Source: Bacteroidota bacterium (GTDB lineage: Bacteria; Bacteroidota; Bacteroidia; AKYH767-A; 2013-40CM-41-45). From it: DNA of 64,000 nucleotides. Below, in pieces: positions 49,101 to 57,947 of this stretch. The position numbers and the translations under genes were made by a program. The stretch is from positions 1 to 64,000 of the forward strand of contig JADJFC010000006.1 of NCBI GenBank assembly GCA_016708785.1, given 5' to 3'. A model generated the notes under the pieces. That model was not told the DNA's origin, did no database searches, and saw nothing but the letters and a program-made list of their open reading frames with translations. Position 1 is the stretch's first letter; each line of letters starts with the position of its first letter.

Positions 49101-51680
49101 TGCACTACCATCGGAATTTCCAAAACACCTGACATTTTGTGTAGCGCTTAACGTTGCAGTCGGTCCGGCAATGTTTGATACAGGCACTACAATATTCTGC
49201 GTACATCCATTTGCATCGGTAATGATTGACTGATAACTACCGGCAGCTAAATTTCCTACGTGAGCAGAATTTGCACCTGATAAGGATGTCCAATTATAAT
49301 TGTACGGGCCAACTCCTCCGTTGACACTAAGATCTATAGACCCGTTTGAATTTCCACACGTTGAAGCCACGGCTGATGAACTAACTTGAAGAATGGCCGG
49401 CTGAGAAATTATTGTACTTGCTGTTGCAGTACATCCTCTTGCATCAGTAATTACTACTGAGTAAGTTCCGGCAGTTACATTGTTCAATGTATTATCTGTG
49501 TCGGTAGTTCCAATCCATTGATAGGAATATGGACTAAGTCCATTGCTTGCATTGACAATTGCAGACCCATTATTTCCGCCAAAGCAAGATACATTTGTTG
49601 TTCCTGAAATTAAAGCGGTGGGTAAGGGTTGAGCTGTTACAGCAACAGAGGATGATGCCGTACATCCATTTGCATCTGTGATGTTCACTGTGTAACTTCC
49701 GACAGCTAAATTGGAATACGATGCTCCTGATTGATTTCCGGGAGTCCAATTGTACGTATATGAACCTGTACCTCCTGAAGTCACTGCCTGAACGCTTCCA
49801 TTATTGTTCCCACAAGTAGTAGGGGTCGACGTAGAACTAACACTTAATGCAGAGGGTTGTGTTATTGTTACTGAAGTTGTACTTGAACAACCTCTTGAAT
49901 CTGTTACAGTCGCTTGATAAGTTCCTGCAGAAAGATTATTTATAGTGGATGATGTAAAATTATTCGGCAACCAATTATATAAGTATGGAGCTGTTCCTCC
50001 GCTTGCAACAACAGATGCTGACCCTAGATTACTTCCAAAACAAAGAGGATTCGTCGAGGAATTTATTGAAGAAATAAGCATTGCCGGTTGAGTGATCGAT
50101 GCTGATGCACTTCTTGTGCATCCATTTGCATCGGTAACTACGCACTGATAATTTCCGGGCGATAAATTATTTATCGTTTGCGAATTTCCAAGAGCAGGTG
50201 TCCATGCATAATTATATGGCGAAGTTCCTCCGCTTGCACTGACGGAAATTGAACCATTGTTTCTTCCAAAACAATTTACATTCGTCGCAACAGGGGCTGC
50301 ATTTAATGGTGATGGTGCAAGTAAATTTCCTGCAACAGTTGTTGTACACCCATATCGGTCGGTAATGACTGCGGAATAATTTCCCGCAGCTAATCCTGAA
50401 ACCGATGCAGTAGTTGCGCCGCCCGGTGTCCATAAATACTGGTAGGGAGAAGAACCATTTACGTTTATTGAAGCCGATCCATTACCGGGCACTGCGCAAG
50501 TGGCATTTACTGTTTGAAGTGTTGCTGATAATGGCGGCACTTTAATAGTGTAGGAATAGGTTTGGAATCCTGTGAAAGGACAATTGTTATCCTGGACCGT
50601 GACGATAATCGAATATGGTTGAGAACGCGCTTGAGCCATTGTTGGTGTCCACGAGAAAGTTCCGATTGGAAACTGTCCTGTTGTACTTGTAAATGTAGAG
50701 CCCGGTATAATACTTATGCAAGATATTAAAACGGTCTGCGATGTATTTCCATCACCAGTATTGATCGTAAAACTAAGCGGCCTTCCGGGACAAGCGATAA
50801 TATCGAAATTTGTTGTTCCATTCACGCCTGATGCTGTTGGCAAGACATTGCTGCAAGATTGCGTATATACTTCCATGTCTCTGAGAACAGATCCAATCAA
50901 GATACCATTTCTGTATTCTTTTACCAGGATGGTCATTACACCTACTTCAAGCGAGGTTGGTGTAATTGCAATATCACCTGAATTATCAAGTGTAATTGCA
51001 GGTGATGATGAGATTGGATTTGATGCAGAGTAACCCGGCTTGAAAGTAACATATGTATTTGCTGCAGAACGCGGTGTTACAAATGAATAAACAAGCGAGT
51101 CGCCATCCGTATCATAAGCACCATGGTTGTAATGAAAAGTTTGTCCCATGCAAAAAAATGCAACGGGAATATTTGTAAAGATTGGGGCTGAATTATTTGG
51201 AACGACTAAATTATTTAAAGTCGCTTCGACATAAGTACCGGGAACACCGTTACAGTTATTAGGAGAATATGATAACGTTGTTATAGCACAATTACGACAG
51301 CAGATAGCGTAACCAAAAATCCAGTCGGAGCAGTTAGCCGGTAAAGTGACATTGCCGACATACTCATATTTCTGAATTCCTGCTAATGTACCGCCTCTAC
51401 ATGTTGTAACAGCAGTGCTGCAAGTATGTGAAATTTCCTGTCCGGTTCCGGGTACTTTGGTCAAATTAACAGTCAAATTTCGGTTACAACTTACAGATGA
51501 ATAAGTAACCGCAGCAGTAGCCGGTGCAGCAATACCTGCACAATCCCTATAAAGCGTCAATGACAGCTGATAAGTGTTCCCACTGATCCATTTATAGGTG
51601 ATATCAGCGCCACTAATATGCGTTGCAGAGGCTGTAAAAGGATTTAGCATCAGCAAAATGAATAATCGTAGAAAGATCAT
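43134..51680 (-). CDS. giant SprB-type cell-surface adhesin, repeat protein with T9SS type B sorting domain
   Basis: An intact 2848-residue protein. After a short signal peptide (MIFLRLFILLMLNPFTASA) comes an N-terminal domain of about 360 residues rich in Cys and beta strands (THISGADITYKW to FQTYSYTIKV). Then come 27 SprB-type repeats of about 75 residues, each with xCYGxNNGSAxVxxxGGxxPYxYxW, AGxYxVxVTDxNGC and QP, followed by two degenerate repeats, two PKD domains (HSWNFGDGS, WNWNFGDGDHSS) and a type B sorting domain (IYFPNAFTPNDDGVNEQF then WNGTMNSTGKECQMDTYVY). It is very likely a surface filament moved by the gliding motor, as SprB is in Flavobacterium. Groups of eight repeats are themselves duplicated (see findings). 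Confidence 0.93.
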   Translation of the reverse strand: MIFLRLFILLMLNPFTASATHISGADITYKWISGNTYQLSLTLYRDCAGIAAPATAAVTYSSVSCNRNLTVNLTKVPGTGQEISHTCSTAVTTCRGGTLAGIQKYEYVGNVTLPANCSDWIFGYAICCRNCAITTLSYSPNNCNGVPGTYVEATLNNLVVPNNSAPIFTNIPVAFFCMGQTFHYNHGAYDTDGDSLVYSFVTPRSAANTYVTFKPGYSASNPISSSPAITLDNSGDIAITPTSLEVGVMTILVKEYRNGILIGSVLRDMEVYTQSCSNVLPTASGVNGTTNFDIIACPGRPLSFTINTGDGNTSQTVLISCISIIPGSTFTSTTGQFPIGTFSWTPTMAQARSQPYSIIVTVQDNNCPFTGFQTYSYTIKVPPLSATLQTVNATCAVPGNGSASINVNGSSPYQYLWTPGGATTASVSGLAAGNYSAVITDRYGCTTTVAGNLLAPSPLNAAPVATNVNCFGRNNGSISVSASGGTSPYNYAWTPALGNSQTINNLSPGNYQCVVTDANGCTRSASASITQPAMLISSINSSTNPLCFGSNLGSASVVASGGTAPYLYNWLPNNFTSSTINNLSAGTYQATVTDSRGCSSTTSVTITQPSALSVSSTSTPTTCGNNNGSVQAVTSGGTGSYTYNWTPGNQSGASYSNLAVGSYTVNITDANGCTASSSVAVTAQPLPTALISGTTNVSCFGGNNGSAIVNASNGLSPYSYQWIGTTDTDNTLNNVTAGTYSVVITDARGCTATASTIISQPAILQVSSSAVASTCGNSNGSIDLSVNGGVGPYNYNWTSLSGANSAHVGNLAAGSYQSIITDANGCTQNIVVPVSNIAGPTATLSATQNVRCFGNSDGSASVALTGGTGPYNYSWSCSAQTTSSVTSVSAGSYTVTVTDANNCTSLVPFIISQPSALAASVSSTNINCFNANNGSAMAMATGGTGPYQYSWIQTGASTASVSNLAAGTYQAIVTDANGCTTSVSTTVSQPTVLNISTSSTATTCGNNNGSVQASVTGGVFPYTYRWMPGNYLSYEYSNLGTGTYTVTITDGNGCTSSMNAMVNANPLPAATITSSNNVSCYGANNGSATVVASSGAAPYYYQWSPSGGTNASASQLTAGSYSVRVTDSNGCTVNSSVTISQPADLAITPSVTMGTCASSNGSVSVAIAGGTSPYNYSWSNGVSGTNSIGGLSAGVYRVVINDANGCTLSSSINVPNSGGMSATVSAIAMPNCFGDANATATVAITGGTGPFSFAWQPNISNTANAVGLSNGRYDVTVTDANNCIAIANVIVDQPPQILVSTSATLAARCYGANDGQAEVTVNGGIPPYSYQWLGHSDTDNILENVPAGIYSAIVTDSHGCTSVADAIVAEPSQVQISASTISTTCSASNGAIDVLVNGGTGPYNYSWSSSPANQTAHLGSVLAGSYQVTITDANLCTITQNFIVNDIAGPQASIAALQNVTCYGISNGSASVSLLGGTSPFNYAWTCSPQNNSSVANLSPGAYSVLVTDANNCTATIPFAITQPTELISSASSTNVNCFGGNNGTATIVGSGGTSPYQYLWAHDLSTNSTSSGLSAGSYQAIITDANGCTSSSSIPIAQPSALNLSATSLPSYCGNANGSVEAIVSGGVGPYNYQWMPGNIPTASSYNLLPGTYTVMITDANGCTSTMNSVVAGHPSPIASIASSSDVSCHGENTGSATVSVTNGTAPFVYSWFPSGGSSGNANQLSAGIYSVNVTDVNGCTSNVSVVINEPAAMTVVPSTTIGTCNVNNGSAAVTVSGGIVPYNYNWSNGTNGANMITGLSAGTYSVIVSDANGCSQATSIDVQNTGAVSSSVSSISSPNCFGEANGNATVSISGGTGPFTYSWQPNVSTLATATGLAAGSYSVTITDANQCTTTTNLVVNEPSQLMLNTSSINVNCFGDNTGQAQVVASGGIPPYSYQWSGSTDTDNTLENSFAGIYSVVVSDSHSCTTTATATINEPLSIQIGQSTVSATCGNTNGSIDVSVSGGVAPYTYLWNIPGRGSVSQLTNVAAGSYHVIVTDANGCSQQASIGVSNVGGPLVSIASLQNANCFGSTDGSASVNLIGGTAPFTYSWSCSTANSASVTNIGAGMHTVVIQDGNNCFTAIPFTITEPIRLISSASATHVTCYGEASGSALVVANGGSAPYTYVWSNGQTGASVSNLSSGYFSVVVTDNHGCNSMASLNINQPTPISTMASSIDVKCYAGDDGSIFVSANGGVAPYSYLWSDGQSTDQISGLVAGSYTLVITDENGCTNSTSYSINQPGILESAASITNVSCYGLNDGRINLEVNGGVAPYYFGWNPPAINTPGIADLAAGIYVITITDGNGCSLTSSITIESPPEIIAQTSTQNLLCYNDATGSASINVTGGVSPINYQWSNGSLASAINSLDAGNYFVQITDANGCTQTRQIQILQPDQLIATTTTPSIICIGQSVSVTASAIGGTPAYSYIWNSSDSGEVISFAPTSTSYYSMYAFDANGCRSATVSIQVPVNPPLLLSSATSDTICAGDFASVFVNTSGGNGGPYQYSWNTGSTDNYLHVNPTSTQTYTVQVTDNCGTPAVSNQVLVYVNPKPNAAFAPFPVEGCPDLSVNFTLPPAFVPIVSHSWNFGDGSTSMLGEQTHIYTNPGVYSVSHSVISDQGCTAVQIAPASVFVFDEPIADFLVSTENPTMINPNVSFTDLSIDPVFWNWNFGDGDHSSDQNPNHMYGDTGTYIVQLIVHNSKMCYDTIYKPIRIKDEFSIYFPNAFTPNDDGVNEQFKPLAVGVAEFKMLILDRWGLVIYSTSDLEKGWNGTMNSTGKECQMDTYVYMAIATGENGKKKEFIGHVSLVR

Positions 51681-51847
51681 CCGTTTGACGGCTAAATCAA
51701 CAAATCGCTTAAAAACGTTGTTTTCATTGGTTCTTGTGTGAGCAAAGAGAAGTTTGCACTTCTTGGAGTGTTACTTTAAAACGGTTTTGGGAGGCAGGAG
51801 TTGATTGAAAATGGAGGCAATGCTTACAGGATGAACTTTGGAAAAAG

Positions 51848-52117
51848 GTCAAGGGTCAAAGGTTAAAGGTCAAGGGTCAAGGGTCAAAGGTCAAAGGTCA
51901 AAGGTCAAAGGTCAAAGGTCAAAACGAAGAAGTCAAAATTTAAAGAAAAAAGAAATAAATGGGCGAAAGAAATGTGAGAAATAAAACGTAGAGAACATAG
52001 ATCCGGATAGCTATAGGGACACAATGAGAACATAGAAAGGATGATTTTAAAATTGAAATATGTTTTCGCAAACTAGTATCCCGGTGTGACCTTTGACCTT
52101 TGACCCTTGACCTTTTT
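51848..52117. repeat. GGTCAAR tandem tract and its inverted partner
   Basis: About eleven 7-base words GGTCAAA or GGTCAAG run through 51848-51925. The inverse words TTTGACC and CTTGACC appear at 52086-52115 and are followed by TTTTTT. The two halves can pair as a long-range hairpin across about 160 bases. The rest of the 502-bp gap between the adhesin and gldN2 (51681-52182) shows a decayed GATAGCTAT palindrome at 52003-52018 and no gene. Confidence 0.8.
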
Positions 52118-52132
52118 TAAATTACAGTGCAT

Positions 52133-52161
52133 AAAAAAAGCCCTGCTGTAGCAGAGCTTTT
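52133..52161 (-). terminator. terminator of the second gldN
   Basis: AGCCCTGC and GCAGAGCT form a stem around TGTA. Read on the minus strand, it ends in a T7 run. An equivalent copy lies after the first gldN (53162-53190). Confidence 0.85.
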
Positions 52162-52182
52162 GTATTCTCAACAGCGGAAGTA

Positions 52183-53031
52183 TTAAAACTCCCACATATC
52201 ATGTTCGAAATTCACGATCTGTTCTTTGACATGTTCTGATTCCTGTAGTGCATTTAATCCCTGAGCATAATCTGAAATTCGTCTGTCATAAACATTTGAT
52301 TCTTTGTAGATATAACTTCCAAATAAACGTTTCTGAAAAACATCATCGAATGAGAGTCGTTGAGCATTATTTCCAGAGTTAAAAATTTCGCTCCTTGCTA
52401 AAAGATTTCGGGCTTCAGGATAATAGATCCAGAACAACGGAATCTTAATATTCCCTTCTCTGATCGCTCCGGTTTCATCAACTGCATAAATCAATGGAGC
52501 TATACCAATGATGCGTACGTCTATTACAGATCGCTGCTTATCGAAAAACCAATCTTCCTTAACTCTGTAACCTACTACCTTGTCACGCGAAAATTCAGTC
52601 GTGACGACTGCCGGATATTCTTCATATGGTGGTTCCGGATGCTGCATTATAATTGTATCTGTTCTTGCTCCTCCCCGACTCAAAATTTCTTTCAAAGTAA
52701 TTGGTCTAATGAATTCATCGTCTTCAAATCCGTATGCAATCAGTACATCGCTAGCTATTGCATCCAAAATAACATCGATCAAATTTTTTCTATCGGTGGT
52801 TTGATTACTTGCAGGATATTTAAATGCAAGATTCATTTTTTCATTCAGATCAATTACACGCCAGATCCGTTTAGACCACATTGCGTCTGCTTCTCTCAAT
52901 ACTGCGTACTTAGCAGCCTTACGATTACTAGTGCCCTCCTTTTTAAATGCTCCTCTCATAATATCTTCCTGCGAAAACACTTCAGTGTTAAACACTGCAC
53001 ACAACAATAACAAAGAAATAACTGCTTTCAT
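52183..53031 (-). CDS. gldN: gliding motility/T9SS protein GldN, second copy (GldO-like)
   Basis: A 282-residue periplasmic protein with signal peptide (MKAVISLLLLCAVFNTEVFS) and the GldN hallmark stretch MWSKRIWRVIDLNEKMNLAF, DEFIRPITLKEIL, VKEDWFFDKQRSVIDVRIIG, YAVDETGAIREG and WIYYPEARN to FEHDMWEF. GldN forms part of the T9SS ring with GldK outside the inner membrane. It is a paralogue of 53212-54057, retaining long identical blocks but more changed in its N-terminal third. In Flavobacterium johnsoniae a GldO copy of GldN sits next to it; this looks like an equivalent local duplication with its own terminator. Confidence 0.9.
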   Translation of the reverse strand: MKAVISLLLLCAVFNTEVFSQEDIMRGAFKKEGTSNRKAAKYAVLREADAMWSKRIWRVIDLNEKMNLAFKYPASNQTTDRKNLIDVILDAIASDVLIAYGFEDDEFIRPITLKEILSRGGARTDTIIMQHPEPPYEEYPAVVTTEFSRDKVVGYRVKEDWFFDKQRSVIDVRIIGIAPLIYAVDETGAIREGNIKIPLFWIYYPEARNLLARSEIFNSGNNAQRLSFDDVFQKRLFGSYIYKESNVYDRRISDYAQGLNALQESEHVKEQIVNFEHDMWEF

Positions 53032-53084
53032 GGTTGGTTGGTTTTAGGTACGTGTTAAACGTTCAACGGAGGGTTTTATTTAAG

Positions 53085-53145
53085 AAGGTCAAAGGTCAAG
53101 GGTCAAAGGTCATGCTTACCCTTGACCTTTGACCCTTGACCTATT
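53085..53145. repeat. GGTCAAAGG inverted repeat between the two gldN genes
   Basis: GGTCAAAGGTCAAGGGTCAAAGG (words at 53087-53110) is matched by CCTTGACCTTTGACCCTTGACC at 53117-53141. It is the same word family as 51848-52117 and fills the gap between the gldN paralogues. Confidence 0.85.
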
Positions 53146-53161
53146 TTAAACTACGGTGCAT

Positions 53162-53190
53162 AAAAAAAGCCCTGCCGAAGCAGAGCTTTT
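53162..53190 (-). terminator. terminator of the first gldN
   Basis: AGCCCTGC and GCAGAGCT pair around CGAA with a T7 run on the minus strand. It is a near copy of the one after the second gldN, so the duplication included the 3' end. Confidence 0.85.
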
Positions 53191-53211
53191 GTATTCTCAT
53201 AAGTGGAAGCT

Positions 53212-54057
53212 TTAAAACTCCCACATATCATGTTCAAAGTTGGTGATCTCTAGTTTTATCTTTTCAGATTCAAGGAGAGCGCTCAGACCTTGTTTGTAAT
53301 CTTCAATACGACGGTCGTACACGTTTGATTCTTTGTACACGTAGCTTCCGAATAAACGTTTCTGGAAGATGTCATCGAACGTACGGCGTTCTGCATCGTT
53401 TTCTCTGTTGAAGACTTCACTGTTAGCGAAGAGACGACGAGCTTCAGGATAGTAGATCCAGAATAGAGGGATCTTGATATTACCTTCACGAATTGCACCT
53501 GTTTCATCTACTGCGTAGATCAATGGTGCAAGTCCGATGATGCGGACATCGATCACTGAACGTTGTTTATCAAAGAACCAATCTTCTTTTACGCGGAAAC
53601 CGATTACTTTATCACGTGAGAATTCACGGGCGATAATCGTATCGTATTCATCGTAGGGAGGATCCGGTCGTTGCATTTTAACCGTATCTGTACGAGAACC
53701 ACCACGACCTTCAATTTCTTTTACAGTCAATGGCTTTGTGAATTCGTCGTCTTCAAAACTATAAGGAGTCAATGAACCTTCTGAAATAGCATCCATCACA
53801 ACATCCATAAGGTTCTTACGATCCTTTGTTTGCTTGCTTGAAGGGTATTTCAATGGCAAGTTGATCTTTTCCTGTAGGTCGATCACTCTCCAGATACGCT
53901 TGGACCACATAACATCGGCCTCGCGTAAAAACGGATAAGGGATTACCTGGCGCGTGATTGCAGTTTCTTTTACATAAACCGCATCAAGCACATCTTGTGA
54001 GAAGGCTGCAGTGCTGAGCATTGCAAACATGATCACAAATAAGATTCTGGCTTTCAT
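53212..54057 (-). CDS. gldN: gliding motility/T9SS protein GldN
   Basis: A 281-residue periplasmic protein that directly follows gldM, as in the canonical gldKLMN order. Signal peptide MKARILFVIMFAMLSTAAFS, then MWSKRIWRVIDLQEKINLPL, EFSRDKVIGFRVKEDWFFD, NIKIPLFWIYYPEARRLFAN and FEHDMWEF at the end. It is required for T9SS secretion and gliding in related bacteria. It is likely the ancestral copy; the second copy follows 180 bases downstream. The frame is intact. Confidence 0.95.
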   Translation of the reverse strand: MKARILFVIMFAMLSTAAFSQDVLDAVYVKETAITRQVIPYPFLREADVMWSKRIWRVIDLQEKINLPLKYPSSKQTKDRKNLMDVVMDAISEGSLTPYSFEDDEFTKPLTVKEIEGRGGSRTDTVKMQRPDPPYDEYDTIIAREFSRDKVIGFRVKEDWFFDKQRSVIDVRIIGLAPLIYAVDETGAIREGNIKIPLFWIYYPEARRLFANSEVFNRENDAERRTFDDIFQKRLFGSYVYKESNVYDRRIEDYKQGLSALLESEKIKLEITNFEHDMWEF

Positions 54058-54074
54058 GACTCCTGTTTTATTTA

Positions 54075-55707
54075 TTATTGTATAGTAAATGCCATCGGCG
54101 AAAGGCTTCGTGTCGACTGATCGGCACCGGTAGCCATTTTTGCTTTGATGTATTCGATGAACACTTTATCACCTGCACGTAATTTTCCAATTGCATCACG
54201 CATCGGTTGCGATAATTGATTACCTGTTGTTTCGTATTCAATAAGATCTTTTCCTTTAGCGAAAATTGACATTCTGAATCCTGTTATTTTGAAGAATAAT
54301 TCGAAATCGAAATTCTCCAATTGAGGGATCAATGTTCCCGCTGCTAGTAAGCTCTTATTGATCGGACCGCCTTTGCTATTCGATATAGTAGCAACCGGAT
54401 CCGGTACACGTTTAACACGATATTTGAATTCTCCCATGGGCATTTTCTTGCCGCCGATCTCTGCAGTAACATTGATCTTCGCTTCTCCAACTGTAGTTAC
54501 AGTTGCTATGAAGTGACCTCCGCCAGCTGCAGCATTCGGTTTCAAATTACCACCTGCTCCTGAGATACTAGGGAAGACAGCGTTGTTAGAAACACCAGGT
54601 ACAGAAATCGCCATTGGATTATCAACACCAATGTAAAGAACGTTCATCTTTTCAGCTGCAACAACTGAAGATGGTTTCTGAGCAACGTATGATGAAGTGA
54701 ATGGGAATCCTGAAAAAGATCCATCAGGGTTCTTAACTCTTATTACACCACTCCATTTTTTCTCACCTTCTGAACCCGGACGATCAGAATATTTTGCATA
54801 GCCCCCTTCAACAGGAAGTGGAGTATTACTTCCACCTACAACTTCTTTCTTTAATGAATCCCAGGTTGCGCCAATGAAAACTTCAGGAGCAACTGTAGAA
54901 GATGTTGCAGATAGAAATACATCTGCCTGATAATCACTACCAATTGTTACAACAGTACTGTTAGCAATAACTTTTGCATGCAATTGATCAAGCTTTACAA
55001 TCTTACGATCAACAGATCCAAGAAGGTCATCAATCACTTGTGATTCAGCATTACGAACATCCGATTGAAACTTTGTTAAAAGCGCAACAGTAGCGACAAT
55101 AGGATTGTGATAGAAACTCACTAATTCCCATGTACCTTTTCCGTCTTCTTTTTTAGTCGGATCGTTTGTGCTTAACAAATTGTCCATTCTTTTTTGATAA
55201 TCCGCTTCTGATCCCTTAGGTGCATTAGACACGATCAATTTCTTGAAAGCATCCAATTTGTTTCGAAGAACCAACGCTTCACCTTTTTCCCTGTGCATCA
55301 TCGTCGCCGATCATGATATGAGTTGGTGTATCGTAATCTTCCTTATTCTCCATATCATGTAATTTTGGAGTAGGAAGACCATCGTCAATTTTATCAGCGG
55401 TACGAATTAACTTTACTTTAAGCTCGTCAATGTATTTATTAAGTTCAGTAGCACCTTTTCTAATATTCTGAGCTTGGTCATTTACTGCAGAATATTTCTT
55501 TGCATCATTGTCCATTTGTTGCTTGAACAACTCATAGGTCATCTGATTCTTTTTATCGATATTGTCTTTCGATAATTCCACACTTTCGTTGATAGTCACA
55601 AAGGCATTGATGACTTCCTTTGTAACGTTGAGGGCTAGAAGGGCTGTTAACACGAGATACATCATGTTAATCATCTTCTGCCTTGGGGAGAGTTTTCCGC
55701 CTGCCAT
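54075..55707 (-). CDS. gldM: gliding motility/T9SS motor protein GldM, frameshifted
   Basis: Inner-membrane motor protein with one N-terminal transmembrane helix (KMINMMYLVLTALLALNVT) and a long periplasmic part of four domains (for example YHNPIVATVALLTKFQSDVR and the tail DKVFIEYIKAKMATG). GldL and GldM form the proton-driven rotary motor of the T9SS. The reading frame is lost at about 55300, where HIMIGDDDAQGKR ends; adding one A to an A5 run restores GKKGEALVLRNKL, so this is almost surely a homopolymer error. Restored length is about 543 residues, normal for the family. It lies 17 bases upstream of gldN and 53 from gldL. Confidence 0.95.
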
Positions 55708-55759
55708 GGTTTAGGTTCTGGTTTTCAGTTTAGGTTAGATAAAAATAGAGAACCGGATA

Positions 55760-56569
55760 TTAACCACGAACGGTCATTGCAGAAAGCATATTTCCGTACA
55801 CAGTGTTAAGCTGTGAAAGGTTTTTAGCAAGTGTTGCAACTTCTTCGCGATATTTTTTAGTATCGTCAAGAGAAGAATTAAGATTCGACATCAATTCGTT
55901 AATACCTTCATAGAAACGAGCTGTTTGTTTAAGGTTCTCACTGCTGTCTTGTAATTGCAATTCGTAAACTGCATTCAAAGCAGCAAGGTTTTTACCTGCT
56001 GAAACAACCTGATCTTTATAAACACGAACTTCTTCAGTTGAGTTGGAAAGATTTTCTACTGCCGCAGCAGCTTTTGTATATGACGAAGACATTTCACCTG
56101 CAGATTTCGCTGCTTGTGTTACGTTCTTCACATAATTTTCTGTAGCAACACCGGCATCGCTCATGTCAGCCAATTTACCTGTGTTTTCTCCAAGTCTGTG
56201 TAGACCTGTTCCTAAACTTGCAATCAATTCAGGGCCGATCTTCGCGTCTGCCATTAAACGATCCAACTGTTGAACAACAGGATCAGTTTTCTTACGACGT
56301 TCTTTTCTTCCATGACTGTCTTCGTCTTCCATTCCTGCTAATTCAGGATAAACCAATGTCCAATCCACATCTTCATGCGGTGGTTCAAAGGCTGAGAAAA
56401 TAAAGATAACTGCTTCGGTTCCTAATCCTAAGACTAAGAAAAATCCTGAAAATGGCCAGTGTTGGATTTTGAAGAGCGCACCGATGATTACGATCGCAGC
56501 TCCAATACCGTACAATTTAGCCATGAAATTCTTGAAGCCCTTCCTCTGTGTAAATTCGGCAATTCCCAT
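55760..56569 (-). CDS. gldL: gliding motility/T9SS motor protein GldL
   Basis: A 269-residue protein with two N-terminal transmembrane helices (KLYGIGAAIVIIGALFKI and FFLVLGLGTEAVIFIFSAF). The buried Glu in GTEAVIF is the proton-coupling residue of the motor, and PPHEDVDWTLVYPELAG follows as in the family. The cytoplasmic part is coiled-coil and Ala/Ser-rich. It works with GldM. Intact, in the expected order K-L-M-N. Confidence 0.95.
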   Translation of the reverse strand: MGIAEFTQRKGFKNFMAKLYGIGAAIVIIGALFKIQHWPFSGFFLVLGLGTEAVIFIFSAFEPPHEDVDWTLVYPELAGMEDEDSHGRKERRKKTDPVVQQLDRLMADAKIGPELIASLGTGLHRLGENTGKLADMSDAGVATENYVKNVTQAAKSAGEMSSSYTKAAAAVENLSNSTEEVRVYKDQVVSAGKNLAALNAVYELQLQDSSENLKQTARFYEGINELMSNLNSSLDDTKKYREEVATLAKNLSQLNTVYGNMLSAMTVRG

Positions 56570-56661
56570 AGTGTTGTTTAGATGATTTGGTTAGTTACAC
56601 AATAATTGAATTATTAATTGAGAGAGAATTAATTAGCAAACGAAATTGAATCCGATAAATT

Positions 56662-57947
56662 TTAGTAATCGGCTTTATCACGACCAAGGAAGCTTTGTAC
56701 ACAACGGAAACCGATGTAACACTTCGATGTATCCTGATATTCATAGGTACGTGTACCCGTCTGTAAGTAGTAACCTACGTCTTTCCAGGATCCACCACGA
56801 ATAACTTTACGTTTCAAAGCAGGAAGATCGCTTTCTTTTGCTTCGTATACATAATCAGTACTGATATCGTGAGAAAAACTATATGAAGACTCATCAAATG
56901 CATTGCTCGTCCACTCACTTACGTTTCCTGCCATGCAATACAGACCATAATCATTTGGCCAGTAAGAAGTAGCTTTTACTGTGTAAACACCACCATCATC
57001 CATATAATTACCACGCATTGGTTTGTAGTTTCCTAGGAAACATCCACGACTATTACGGATGTATGGACCTCCCCAAGGATATGGAGAAAGGTCAAGTCCA
57101 CCACGTGCAGCATATTCCCATTCAGCTTCTGAAGGTAAACGGTAATCTTGCACATATGCATTTCCATTTTCTTCCATGTAACTGTTCATTAACTGTGTTC
57201 TCCAGATAGAGAATGCACGAGCTTGTTTCCAGTTTACACCTACGACAGGATATTCATCGTAAGCCGGATGCCAGAAATACATTTGCGTTAATGGATCATG
57301 GAATGAATATGTGTAATCATGGATCCAGGCTAATGTATCCGGATAAACATTGATCACATCTTTCTTTATAAACACTGAACGATCTCTCATACCCTGATCA
57401 CGGCTTTCACGTTGAGCAGCAAGTTTTAGATCGATCCAATAGTATTCGAAATTTAATTTACGTGTGTCGATTTCTTTACGACGATAGAAACGTTCTGTCT
57501 CAGGCAAGAAAAGTTCAGCAAGTGTTTCTTCATTTTGCTCATCATCCCATTTGATCTTTTCTCTCCAGTTGATACGCTCACCGTATTCACCTTCGTCGAT
57601 CAAATGCTCACCACCAATCAGGCGGTGTGCTAATGAATCCCGCACCCAGTACACAAACTGACGATATTCGTTGTTTGTGATCTCAGTATTATCCATGTAA
57701 AATGCAGGAATTGTAACTGTCTTGGCTTGAGCAGTCTAGCATATGGCACATCCTGATCACTTGGTCCCATATTAAAGGAACCTGCAGGAATGTAGACCAT
57801 TCCAAACGGATCAGCCTGATACCATTTTTCGCGGTTTAGTACACCTGTTAATTCACCCTTATTTCCGCTACCGCAGCCGGCAAGCGTAATTAAGGCGATC
57901 ATAAACAGAAAACCGATTTTTTTGTTCCCTAAGTTCTTGATATTCAT
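56662..57947 (-). CDS. gldK: gliding motility/T9SS lipoprotein GldK, frameshifted
   Basis: Outer-membrane-associated lipoprotein that forms the T9SS ring with GldN. Lipobox LITLAGCGSG near residue 24, then a formylglycine-generating-enzyme/sulfatase-modifying fold: PAGSFNMGPSDQDVPYA, FYMDNTEITNNEYRQFV, LPSEAEWEYAARGG and AGNVSEWTSNAFDE, VIRGGSWKD, IGFRCVQSF at the end. The frame breaks near 57735; the missing link reads AQAKTVTIPAFYMDNTE. Restored length is near 428. The gene starts the gldKLMN block. No catalytic Cys pair of FGE enzymes is evident, as usual for GldK. Confidence 0.94.

Noticed and set aside
46227..51033. Antisense open frames inside the adhesin gene (for example 46227-46502, 47836-48156, 50716-51033)
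   Set aside because: They are shadows of the repeat-rich coding strand, recur with the repeat period and have no start-site support.
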